NCBI RefSeq assembly: GCF_028473745.1
Contig: NZ_CP101137.1
Location: 5,828,001 to 5,892,000 of the forward strand
Direction: 5' to 3'
DNA length: 64,000 nt
From: Streptomyces sp. M92
Lineage (GTDB): Bacteria > Actinomycetota > Actinomycetes > Streptomycetales > Streptomycetaceae
The notes beneath the pieces were generated by a model that ran no database searches, was not told the origin of the DNA, and saw only the letters and a program-made list of their open reading frames with translations. The position numbers and the translations under genes were made by a program. Positions 57,421 through 64,000 of the stretch are shown here, piece by piece. Every line of letters starts with the position of its first letter. The first letter of the stretch is position 1.

Positions 57421-58908
57421 TCACTCGACCGGTTCCGCCGCGCAGGCGAGGTCCTGGGACGGACGCCGCCCATCGGCCAGGAAGGCCGTCACCGCGTCCT
57501 TCGCGCAGGTGTTGGGGCCGAAGGGATAGACGCCGTGCCCACCCTGGTCGGCCGTCACCATCGCGGCCCGGTCCCCGAACGCCCGCCGCAGCTTCCGGGC
57601 GCCGGCCAGGGGGGTTCCCGGGTCGCGCTCGTTCTGCACCATGAGCACGTTCGACGGGCCGCGGTCGCCGATGCGCACCGGTGGCTCGGCCCGTTCGTCG
57701 GGCCAGAAGGCGCACGGCCCGATTCCGGCCGTGGCTCCGCCCAGCATCGGGTACCTCAGCCGGTCCACCGCGACGTTGCGCTGGTATGCCCGTACCGTCT
57801 GCGGCCAGCGGTTGTCGCCGCAGATCACCGAGTAGCGGGCCGACATGAAGTTCTCCATGCCGGGGAACGGCGGGGTGGGCGGCGGCGGTTGGTCCGTGTC
57901 GAGTGCCTGCCAGGTCTTGGCCACCAGGGGCATGTCCGCGTCGCTGTAGAGGCGGTCGAAGGTGAGGCCTCGGAACGAGGTTCCGTCGAAGCCCTGGACG
58001 GGCTCCGTCTCCAGCCGCGCCGCGAGTTCGAAGAACTTCGCCCTGACCTGCTCGGGTGTGGCGCCCAGGCCGTACTCGGGGTGCGCGGCGGCGAAGGCCG
58101 CGAAGTCCGGGAACCGGTCCTCCATTCCGCGGGCGAGCAACCGCATGGCCGTGTAGTCGTAGCCGCCGGGGCCCAGGTTGCTGTCGAGCACGATCCGGTC
58201 GCCGCGCCTCGGGAACATCGTCGCGTACACCGCACCGAGGTAGCTGCCGTAGGAGGCACCGAGGTAGGACAGCTTCGGCTCGCCCAGCGCCGCCCGGATG
58301 CGGTCCATGTCCCGGGCCGTGTTCGCGGTGGTGGTGTGCGGCAGCATCCAGGCTGTCCGTGAGACGGCGCACTGCTCGGCGACGGTCCGCGCCTTCGGTG
58401 CCTCCCGCGCGACGTCGGCGGCGGTGTGCGCGTACGGCGGGACGTTGCCACGTGCCTGCTGCTCCGGCGTCAGGCCGCAGGTCACCGGGGTGCTGCGGCC
58501 GACGCCTCGCGGGTCGAAGCCGATCACGTCGTAGGAGTCCAGCACCTGTTGCGGCAGCCCGGTGGCGGCGAGGACGGCCGGGTAGCCGAGTCCCGTGATG
58601 CCGGGACCGCCCGGATTGGTCAGGAGCACGCCGCGGCGTCGGGAGGGCTCCTGACCCGCCAGCCGGGAGATCGCGATCTCGATCTGCCGGCCGTGCGGGT
58701 CCCGGTAGTCCAGCGGGACTTCGAGTGTCGCGCACTCCAGCGCGGGCGAGGCGGGTGCGCCGGCGGGCGCCGCGGCCTTCGCCGGTGCTGCCGTCGCCGA
58801 GCACGGACCCCACCGCACGGAACCGGGCGTCGCCGCCACCGGCGTTCCCGGGACCGTGGTCGTCGCCATCGCGGTGGCGGCGAGGGCGAGGGACAGGGTT
58901 CGGTGCAT
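57421..58908 (-). CDS. Secreted tripeptidyl aminopeptidase-like alpha/beta hydrolase (S33)
   Basis: A 495-residue exported enzyme. The signal peptide (1 to about 26) ends near 'TPVAA'. The alpha/beta-hydrolase core shows the oxyanion region 'LLTNPGGPGITGLGY', nucleophile Ser in 'LGASYGSYLG' (GxSxG), acid Asp in 'VQNERDPGTPL' and His in 'QGGHGVYPFG'. The C-terminal TAP-like domain is complete. It should release tripeptides or degrade peptides outside the cell, like streptomycete TAP. ATG 58906-58908 behind AGGAGG. Divergent from a NarL-type kinase gene. Confidence 0.93.
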   Translation of the reverse strand: MHRTLSLALAATAMATTTVPGTPVAATPGSVRWGPCSATAAPAKAAAPAGAPASPALECATLEVPLDYRDPHGRQIEIAISRLAGQEPSRRRGVLLTNPGGPGITGLGYPAVLAATGLPQQVLDSYDVIGFDPRGVGRSTPVTCGLTPEQQARGNVPPYAHTAADVAREAPKARTVAEQCAVSRTAWMLPHTTTANTARDMDRIRAALGEPKLSYLGASYGSYLGAVYATMFPRRGDRIVLDSNLGPGGYDYTAMRLLARGMEDRFPDFAAFAAAHPEYGLGATPEQVRAKFFELAARLETEPVQGFDGTSFRGLTFDRLYSDADMPLVAKTWQALDTDQPPPPTPPFPGMENFMSARYSVICGDNRWPQTVRAYQRNVAVDRLRYPMLGGATAGIGPCAFWPDERAEPPVRIGDRGPSNVLMVQNERDPGTPLAGARKLRRAFGDRAAMVTADQGGHGVYPFGPNTCAKDAVTAFLADGRRPSQDLACAAEPVE

Positions 58909-59063
58909 CGGATGTCCTCCTGGGGTGGGCGCGCAGCGCACAGGTGGGGCGCTGGCGGTGCGGGAAACCGATCGTCGTCCCGAACGGTTCGACGAGTCTG
59001 CCCGTGCGGCGCCGGCCGGCACATCGGCCCGGCGGCTGGAGTCGTACTCGTCCGAAGTCGGAA

Positions 59064-59091
59064 GTGGCTTTCGACTCTGGTCGAAGGCCAC
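59064..59091. promoter_or_regulatory. Palindromic site upstream of the NarL-type two-component operon
   Basis: GTGGCTTTCGAC (59064-59075) and GTCGAAGGCCAC (59080-59091) are inverted repeats with one mismatch. A second dyad, TCCGA-AG-TCGGA, lies at 59052-59063. They sit about 55-90 bases before the kinase start and are good candidates for response-regulator binding. Confidence 0.55.
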
Positions 59092-59130
59092 ATCGGCCTC
59101 CGGTCCGACTCGCCGGCCGTTCGTTTTCGC

Positions 59131-59136
59131 GACAAT
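59131..59136 (+). promoter_or_regulatory. -10 element of leaderless kinase gene
   Basis: GACAAT ends 6 bases before the GTG at 59143. Confidence 0.4.
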
Positions 59137-59142
59137 GGCGGG

Positions 59143-60324
59143 GTGAAAGCGGACGCGGTGCCACGGCTCGGGAGGTGGCAGCAGACTTGGCGGCTGGCGG
59201 CGGCCGCGGCGGTGGGCGTTCCGGCCTGGCTCTCCGTCGGAGTGCTGCTGCGGTGGCAGGAGGCCGAACCGGGTTCCTGGTTCCGCGTCGGCGATCCGTT
59301 GGTGGCTCTCGGTTGTCTGACGGCGCTGCTGTGGCGGCGCCGGTTCCCGCTCGCCGTCGCGCTGACGGTCGCGATCGCCTCGCCCGTGTCCGCACTCGCC
59401 ACCGGCGCCGCGCTCCTGGCGCTGGCGTCGCTCTCGGCCCGTCGCCGGCCGGTGGAGATCGCGGTCGTCTCGTCGGCCTTCGTGACCGCGTCGCAGTTCG
59501 CCGTGGGGCTCTACCCGGTCGCGAGACCGCCCGGCTCGTTGTGGTTCCAGCTCGCGTTCCCGGCACTGACCGCGGGCATCGCGGTGGCGGCGGGCCTGGC
59601 CGTCGGTGCGCGGCGTGTCGAGGTGCGGTCCCTGCGGGAGCGGGCGGAGAGCGCGGAACGGGAACAGGCCGCACGAGCGGACCGGGCCCGCGCCCTGGAG
59701 CGCAATCGGATCGCCCGCGAGATGCACGACGTGCTCGCACACCGGATCTCCCTGGTCGCCATGCAGGCCGGAGTGCTGGACCACCGCAGCGACCTCCCGG
59801 CGGAGGAGAACCGGGTGCTCGTTCGCGGCATCGCCGACGGCTCGCACCAGGCCCTGGAGGAACTGCGGGGCGTCCTCGGCGTGCTCCGGGCCGACCCGGG
59901 CCGCCCGGAACCACCCCAGCCGTCCCTCGACCGCGTTCCCGACCTGGTGGCCGACGCCCGCGCGTCCGGACTCGACGTCACCCTCACCACCACCGTGACG
60001 GGGACACCGTCCGACGTGGCCGGACGGACCTGCTACCGGATCGTCCAGGAAGGTCTGACCAACGCCGCCAAACACGCCCCCGGCACGCGGGTGCACGTCA
60101 TGGTCGAAGGATGCGCGGGCGGCGGTCTCGGCGTCAGCGTCCGCAACTCCCCGGCGATCGCGAGGAACCCGCGGCCACCGGCATCGGGATTCGGCCTGCT
60201 CGGTCTCACCGAGCGGGTCGGCCTCGCCGGCGGCGAACTGGACCACCGCCCCACACCCGACAACGGATACATCCTCACCGCACGGCTGCCCTGGCCGAAC
60301 CCCACACCCGAGAGGAACACCTGA
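59143..60324 (+). CDS. NarL/DesK-type sensor histidine kinase
   Basis: A 393-residue kinase with four to six membrane helices in residues 17-155, a dimerisation helix, and the HisKA_3 box 'REMHDVLAHRISLVAMQAG' with phospho-acceptor His195. The HATPase domain has 'NAAKHAPGTRVHVMV' and 'GFGLLGLTERVGLAGGEL'. It senses an envelope signal, perhaps linked to the neighbouring secreted peptidase. The stop (60322-60324) is followed immediately by the GTG of the response regulator. Confidence 0.93.
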   Translation: MKADAVPRLGRWQQTWRLAAAAAVGVPAWLSVGVLLRWQEAEPGSWFRVGDPLVALGCLTALLWRRRFPLAVALTVAIASPVSALATGAALLALASLSARRRPVEIAVVSSAFVTASQFAVGLYPVARPPGSLWFQLAFPALTAGIAVAAGLAVGARRVEVRSLRERAESAEREQAARADRARALERNRIAREMHDVLAHRISLVAMQAGVLDHRSDLPAEENRVLVRGIADGSHQALEELRGVLGVLRADPGRPEPPQPSLDRVPDLVADARASGLDVTLTTTVTGTPSDVAGRTCYRIVQEGLTNAAKHAPGTRVHVMVEGCAGGGLGVSVRNSPAIARNPRPPASGFGLLGLTERVGLAGGELDHRPTPDNGYILTARLPWPNPTPERNT

Positions 60325-61002
60325 GTGGACTGCGAGCGGGAGCCGGTGCGCGTCGTCATCGTCGACGACGAACAGCTGGTGCGCATGGCGCTGCGGCTCG
60401 TCGTCGACGGCGAGCCGGACCTGACCGTCGTCGCGGAGGCGGCCGACGGGGACGCCGCGATCACCGTGGTCGACGAGCAGCGGCCGGACGTCGTCCTCAT
60501 GGACGTGCGCATGCCCGGACGGGACGGCCTCAGCGCGACCCGTGCACTCCTGACCCGGCCGGCGCCGCCGCGGGTACTGATGCTGACCACGTTCGACTCC
60601 GACGACCTGGTGCTCGGTGCGCTGCGGGCCGGGGCCCTCGGGTTCGTACTCAAGGACACCCAGCCGGCGCGGATCCTCGACGCGGTGCGGACCGTCGCGG
60701 ACGGCCATCCGGTGCTGTCCCCGGCGGCCACGGCACGGGTGATCGCCGCGGCCACCGGCCCGCGGTCCGCTCACGCCCGCAGCTCGTCGCGCGAGGCCGC
60801 ACGGGCACGGCTCGCCGCACTGACCGAACGGGAGCTCGACACCGCCCGGGCCATCGCCGACGGACTGGGCAATCCGGAGATCGCCCAGCGGCTGTGCATC
60901 AGCGTCGCGACCGTCAAGGCCCACACGGGCAACCTGTTCGCCAAGCTGGCGGTCGAGAACAGGGTGCAGATCGCGCTCGTGGTCCGCGACGCCGAGGAGT
61001 GA
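60325..61002 (+). CDS. NarL-family response regulator
   Basis: A 225-residue regulator with a receiver domain (residues 8-125; Asp60 in 'VVLMDVRMPG', Lys in 'FVLKDTQP') and a LuxR-type HTH at about 160-215 ('LTERELDTARAIADGLGNPEIAQRLCISVATVKAHTGNLFAKL'). It is cognate to the upstream kinase and translationally coupled to it. It is likely to bind the palindromes at 59052-59091 and may control the divergent secreted peptidase. Start GTG 60325. Confidence 0.95.
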   Translation: MDCEREPVRVVIVDDEQLVRMALRLVVDGEPDLTVVAEAADGDAAITVVDEQRPDVVLMDVRMPGRDGLSATRALLTRPAPPRVLMLTTFDSDDLVLGALRAGALGFVLKDTQPARILDAVRTVADGHPVLSPAATARVIAAATGPRSAHARSSSREAARARLAALTERELDTARAIADGLGNPEIAQRLCISVATVKAHTGNLFAKLAVENRVQIALVVRDAEE

Positions 61003-61007
61003 CCGGC

Positions 61008-61880
61008 CTACCTCCAGGTGCGGTCCAGGAAGTCGGCGATCAGCGGGGCGATCTCCGGCAGGTGGGTGTCGAGGGCGAAGTGGCCCGTGTCGAAGAGGTG
61101 GAGTTCGGCATCGGGCAGGTCCCGCAGGTAGGCGCGGGCACCGGGTTCCGTGAAGAAGGGGTCGTTGCGGCCCCAGGCGATCAGGGTGGGCGACGTGTGC
61201 CGGCGCAGCCAGGCCTGCCAGCGGCCGTAGCTGTCGATGTTGGTGTGGTAGTCGAACAGCAGGTCCAGTTGGGCGTTCCTGCGTCCGGGGAGCTCCAGGA
61301 AGTGCTGGTCGAGGGTCCAGCCGTCGGGCGCGATCAAGGCGGGGTCCGCGACCCCGGTCTCGTACTGGGAACGCGTGCCGGCCAGGGTGAGCAGGTCCAG
61401 CAGCCGCTCCTCGGCACCGGGCGTCCGCGGCCTGAACCGGAGGGTTTCGCCGGCCACCTCCGACAGCCCGTCCTCGTACCCGTTGCCGTTCTGCGTGATG
61501 AGGCCGGCGATCCGCTCGGGACGGCGTTCGGCGAGCCGGAAGCCGATCGGCGCCCCGTAGTCGAAGACGTACATGACGAACCGGTCAAGCCCGAGTCGCT
61601 GGACGAAGCCTTCCGTGACGTCGGCGAGCCGGTCGAAGCGGTAGGTGAAGCCGTCCGGTACCTCGGTGCGGCCGAAGCCCGGATGGTCCGGGGCGATCAG
61701 GCGGTAGCGCGAGCCGAGCACGTCCAGCAGCCGGCGGAACTGGTGGGAGCCGGACGGGAATCCGTGCAGGAGCAGCAGAACGGGAGCGTCGTCCCGGTCG
61801 GGCAGGGACTCCCGGTAGAAGACACGGACGCCGTCTATGTCCACATGGCGATGGACGACGCGCGCGACGGAGACAGTCAT
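61008..61880 (-). CDS. Alpha/beta hydrolase, haloalkane dehalogenase/epoxide hydrolase type
   Basis: A 290-residue soluble hydrolase. The nucleophile is Asp107 in 'YVFDYGAPIGF', as in epoxide hydrolases and haloalkane dehalogenases. Oxyanion 'LLLHGFPSGSHQF' lies near residue 37, the acid is in 'WGRNDPFF', and the His in 'DTGHFALDTH'. It probably opens epoxides or cleaves carbon-halogen bonds; which one cannot be told. It is divergent from a CGNR regulator with a shared inverted repeat. ATG 61878-61880. Confidence 0.93.
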   Translation of the reverse strand: MTVSVARVVHRHVDIDGVRVFYRESLPDRDDAPVLLLLHGFPSGSHQFRRLLDVLGSRYRLIAPDHPGFGRTEVPDGFTYRFDRLADVTEGFVQRLGLDRFVMYVFDYGAPIGFRLAERRPERIAGLITQNGNGYEDGLSEVAGETLRFRPRTPGAEERLLDLLTLAGTRSQYETGVADPALIAPDGWTLDQHFLELPGRRNAQLDLLFDYHTNIDSYGRWQAWLRRHTSPTLIAWGRNDPFFTEPGARAYLRDLPDAELHLFDTGHFALDTHLPEIAPLIADFLDRTWR

Positions 61881-61908
61881 ATCTAACCCCTCTTCAGCAA
61901 GATGTCAC

Positions 61909-61935
61909 ATTAGGTATAGGCAGACTGGACCTAAT
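61909..61935. promoter_or_regulatory. Inverted repeat between hydrolase and CGNR regulator
   Basis: ATTAGGT (61909-61915) and ACCTAAT (61929-61935) are exact inverted repeats with 13 bases between, in an unusually A/T-rich gap. They cover the -35 region of the CGNR gene and are probably its own operator. Confidence 0.6.
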
Positions 61936-61952
61936 ACGTCAACGCGCCGATG

Positions 61953-61958
61953 TAGCAT
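61953..61958 (+). promoter_or_regulatory. -10 element of leaderless CGNR gene
   Basis: TAGCAT ends 7 bases before ATG 61966. Confidence 0.45.
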
Positions 61959-61965
61959 TAGCGCC

Positions 61966-62523
61966 ATGAGTGAGTACGCGCCGCTGGTCGGAGAGCAGCC
62001 GGCGATCGATCTGGTCAACACCCGCCCCAGCACCGGTGACCTGCTCGCCACCGAGGTGGATCTGCGTTCGTGGTGGACGCTTCAGGCCGAGCGGTTTCCG
62101 GAGGCACCGCCACCGGACCTCACCACCGCCGACCTGGTTCCCGTCCTGGCAGTCCGGGAGCACACCGCCCGCGCGCTGGGACACGTCCGCCGGGGCGAGG
62201 CGCCCTCGGCCGCCGACCTGGCCGGTCTCAACCGGGCGCAGCGTGCCGCACCCGCGATCCGTGAACTGGTCCCGGACGGCACGGCAGTGGTCACGCGGCT
62301 CAGCCGGGAGGGCCGCCCCGGCGTCCGGCTGGCGGCCTTCCTCGCGGAGGCCGCCGCCGAACTGCTCGCCGACCCGGCGGTCGCCAGGGTCCGCGCATGC
62401 GAGGCCGAGGACTGCGTACTGCTCTTCCTGCCCCAGCATCCGCGCCGCCGCTGGTGCTCGGCCGGCCGCTGCGGCAACCGCGTCCGCGTCGCACGGCACT
62501 ACCAGCGGCACAAGCCCGGATAG
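61966..62523 (+). CDS. CGNR zinc-finger (ABATE domain) regulator
   Basis: A 185-residue protein of the CGNR family. The ABATE domain covers residues 1-130 ('GEQPAIDLVNTRP' start), and the C-terminal zinc finger holds Cys in 'ACEAEDCVLLF' and 'WCSAGRCGNRVRVARHYQRHK', with the name-giving CGNR. These proteins are presumed stress or drug-responsive regulators. It faces the hydrolase across an inverted repeat and so probably controls it. ATG 61966. Confidence 0.92.
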   Translation: MSEYAPLVGEQPAIDLVNTRPSTGDLLATEVDLRSWWTLQAERFPEAPPPDLTTADLVPVLAVREHTARALGHVRRGEAPSAADLAGLNRAQRAAPAIRELVPDGTAVVTRLSREGRPGVRLAAFLAEAAAELLADPAVARVRACEAEDCVLLFLPQHPRRRWCSAGRCGNRVRVARHYQRHKPG

Positions 62524-62548
62524 CCGGGCGTCCAGGACGCCTGCCGTT

Positions 62549-63004
62549 TCACCGGCCCCGAAGTCCGCCGGCGCCCTCGTGGGCGGCAGTGGCGCCCGGA
62601 GCGTGAGGCACGACCACGATCTGCACGTCGTCCTCGTAGACGACCCGCCCCGGGTCTGTGGAACGCAGGGTCCGGCAGTCGACGCCGTGTGCGGAAAGAA
62701 TCTCCAGATAGCCGGGGACACGGGCCAGGAGGTGAGTGGCGGACGGCTTGAACCAAGCTGCCGCGCCGGGGTTGACCGCGTCGTCGTACACGCCGGGGTC
62801 GACGGTCGAGGGGTCGGTGTACGCGGCGTCGTACCAACGGTTGTTGCTGCGGCGGAAGGACTCCTGCTCGTCCGAGAGCCTTCCCTCCCTCGCCAGATTG
62901 TTGACGAGCCCGAACACGCCGGTGAAATGGCCTCGGCTGTTCCGGTGCGGCGACTGGAAACGTACGTACTGGACGGCCTCACCGTCGCTCTCGGTCATCC
63001 CCAT
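62549..63004 (-). CDS. Hypothetical protein
   Basis: A 151-residue soluble protein, probably alpha/beta, with 'YVRFQSPHRNSRGHFTGVFGLVNNLAREGRLSDEQESFRR' and many aromatic residues; the end is Gly/Ala-rich. It looks like a genuine streptomycete protein of unknown family. ATG 63002-63004 follows GGGAGG by 8 bases; GTG 63008-63010 is another choice. It converges with the CGNR gene. Confidence 0.75.
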   Translation of the reverse strand: MGMTESDGEAVQYVRFQSPHRNSRGHFTGVFGLVNNLAREGRLSDEQESFRRSNNRWYDAAYTDPSTVDPGVYDDAVNPGAAAWFKPSATHLLARVPGYLEILSAHGVDCRTLRSTDPGRVVYEDDVQIVVVPHAPGATAAHEGAGGLRGR

Positions 63005-63074
63005 CGGCACATCCTCCCACCTCTTGTCTCAGCTCCGCCCTGCGAGATCGCATGTGCAGGCCGGCGAGAACCTG

Positions 63075-63080
63075 CAGAGT
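63075..63080 (+). promoter_or_regulatory. -10-like element of leaderless membrane gene
   Basis: CAGAGT ends 6 bases before ATG 63087. Confidence 0.35.
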
Positions 63081-63086
63081 CGTCCC

Positions 63087-63509
63087 ATGGCCGTCGTTCT
63101 CGTCCCGATCCTCCTGCCCCTCCTGGTCGGGCTGTGGTTCTGGAGCCGTCCGCTGTACTCCGGCAGGTGGCTGCGCAGTGCCGCCTGGTTCGCCTCCAGT
63201 GCGCTGCTCCTACTGCTGAGCGCCGGCGTCACCCATCTCGTCGGCTCCCTCGCAGGGGCGTCCCTCGATCCGGAGGAGGCATGCCACCGCGCGGGCGAGA
63301 CCTTCGACCGGGCGTATCGCAGGGCGGACTTCGAGGAGTACACACGCTGGTTGCCGCTGCACGACAAGTGCCACGCGGGCTACGACCTGGTGCCGGCCTG
63401 GGTGAACCCGGTCATCCTCGCTCTTCTCCCACTGGCGCTCGTCTGTCCGGGCTACGCCGTGCGGCCGGCCGTGGTCAAACGCCGGAGGGAGAAGAGGGGC
63501 GTCTCGTGA
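63087..63509 (+). CDS. Small membrane protein
   Basis: A 140-residue protein with a hydrophobic N-terminal helix (residues 3-18), a second (about 30-52), a soluble loop with two Cys ('EEACHRAGE', 'HDKCHAG'), and a third helix at about 108-126. The basic C-terminus 'KRRREKRG' would stay inside. Function unknown. ATG 63087 is supported by a leaderless-type -10; a GTG at 63054 is possible. Confidence 0.7.
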   Translation: MAVVLVPILLPLLVGLWFWSRPLYSGRWLRSAAWFASSALLLLLSAGVTHLVGSLAGASLDPEEACHRAGETFDRAYRRADFEEYTRWLPLHDKCHAGYDLVPAWVNPVILALLPLALVCPGYAVRPAVVKRRREKRGVS

Positions 63510-63600
63510 ACGGCTTGGACAAACGGCCCGGACAGAGGGCGTGCGGCCGGTCCGGGCCGGGCCGGATATTCGGTGTTCTCACCGCCCGTGAGGACACAAG

Positions 63601-64000
63601 ATGGTGCGCATGACTTTGGCCACCCCCGTACTGCGCACCCCTCGCCTGCGGCTTCGCCCCTTCACCGACGCCGACGCCGGCTCCCTCTTCGCACTGCACA
63701 GCAGCGCCTCCGTGATGCGCTACTGGGACTCCCCGCCGTGGAAGGACCAGGCCCGCTCCGAACGCTTCGTCTCGATGTGCCGGAAGGTCGCGGACGAGGG
63801 CACCGGGGCGCGGCTGGCCATCGACCGTGCTGCTGACGGCGCCTTCGTCGGGTGGTGCTCCCTGACCGGATGGAACCCGGACTACCGCAGCGCCTCACTG
63901 GGCTACTGCCTCGACGAAGCCATGTGGGGCCACGGCTACGCGACGGAGGCCGCGCACGCCCTGCTGCGGTGGGCGTTCGACACACTGGACCTGAACCGGG
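63601..64000 (+). CDS. GNAT N-acetyltransferase, RimJ/RimL type (partial)
   Basis: The frame opens at ATG 63601 (or 63610) after AGGACA and runs off the window end. It reads 'LRTPRLRLRPFTDADAGSLFALHSS' and the acetyl-CoA loop 'AMWGHGYATEAAHALLRWAF'. About 130 residues are present, and 40-50 are missing at the C-terminus. It is related to, but not the same as, the gene at 426-968. Confidence 0.85.
   Translation, partial: MVRMTLATPVLRTPRLRLRPFTDADAGSLFALHSSASVMRYWDSPPWKDQARSERFVSMCRKVADEGTGARLAIDRAADGAFVGWCSLTGWNPDYRSASLGYCLDEAMWGHGYATEAAHALLRWAFDTLDLNR

Noticed and set aside
57421..60924. 1167-codon minus-strand frame joining the peptidase to sequence across the kinase and regulator genes.
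   Set aside because: Only the last 495 codons (from 58908) encode a signal peptide and hydrolase; the rest is antisense to the two-component genes.
1..64000. CRISPR arrays, tRNA, rRNA and riboswitches.
   Set aside because: No regularly spaced direct repeats, cloverleaf-like sequence with CCA-type ends, or known aptamer consensus was seen; subtle RNA elements could be missed without folding tools.

Overview
The window is high-GC actinomycete DNA and almost certainly comes from a Streptomyces chromosome. The evidence is strong third-position G/C bias, many GTG and a few TTG starts, ATGA/GTGA start-stop overlaps inside operons, and family content typical of the genus: CGNR and TetR regulators, a LAL-type LuxR giant regulator, a streptogrisin-like S1 protease, a PF04672 methyltransferase, a MAB_1171c-like membrane protein and an iterative type I PKS. 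No rRNA, tRNA or CRISPR array was seen. Most of it looks like accessory DNA, with short regulator/effector pairs, biosynthetic islands, IS remnants and many broken genes.

Layout. 0-6.6 kb: a glycosidase remnant, a GNAT enzyme, an SDR/TetR divergent pair with a clear palindromic operator, a TusA-like/MFS operon, a wrecked amine-oxidase region, and a CDF metal exporter divergent from an ArsR sensor. 6.8-14.3 kb: a compact, unusual biosynthetic island. A HemN-like radical SAM protein and a DUF1152 protein are transcribed leftward. Two different ATP-grasp ligases, an MFS exporter and a FemAB/COG3146-like transferase run rightward, with stops overlapping starts at the last two junctions. This looks like an NRPS-free pathway for a small amide or peptide and is my main candidate for an undescribed system. 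14.5-21.3 kb: small enzymes, a frameshifted M20 peptidase/AsnC pair, an NmrA-like/TetR pair with two operator copies, and a decayed transposase. 21.4-29.6 kb: an epimerase, an OmpR/histidine-kinase pair, a GT2/DUF2064/methyltransferase operon, and a molybdopterin oxidoreductase with membrane partners. 29.7-36.1 kb: small secreted and soluble proteins and a 943-residue LAL regulator. 36.6-46.0 kb: a secreted S1 protease, then an iterative KS-AT-DH-ER-KR-ACP PKS followed by a geranylgeranyl-reductase-like flavoenzyme. The PKS carries one in-frame TGA inside KR, and the flavoenzyme has two G-run frameshifts. 46.3-64 kb: secreted and regulatory proteins, a P450, an XRE/membrane pair, an ECF41-type sigma factor divergent from its carboxymuconolactone-decarboxylase partner with matching candidate promoters, a secreted S33 peptidase, a NarL-type two-component system, a hydrolase/CGNR pair, and a GNAT gene running off the end.

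Two window-wide patterns stand out. First, about a dozen genes have a TANNNT-like hexamer exactly 6-7 bases before the start codon and usually no Shine-Dalgarno sequence, which predicts leaderless mRNAs. Second, many genes carry single-base frameshifts, some in short G runs. This could be real decay or draft-assembly error and should be settled before any 'pseudogene' call is trusted.
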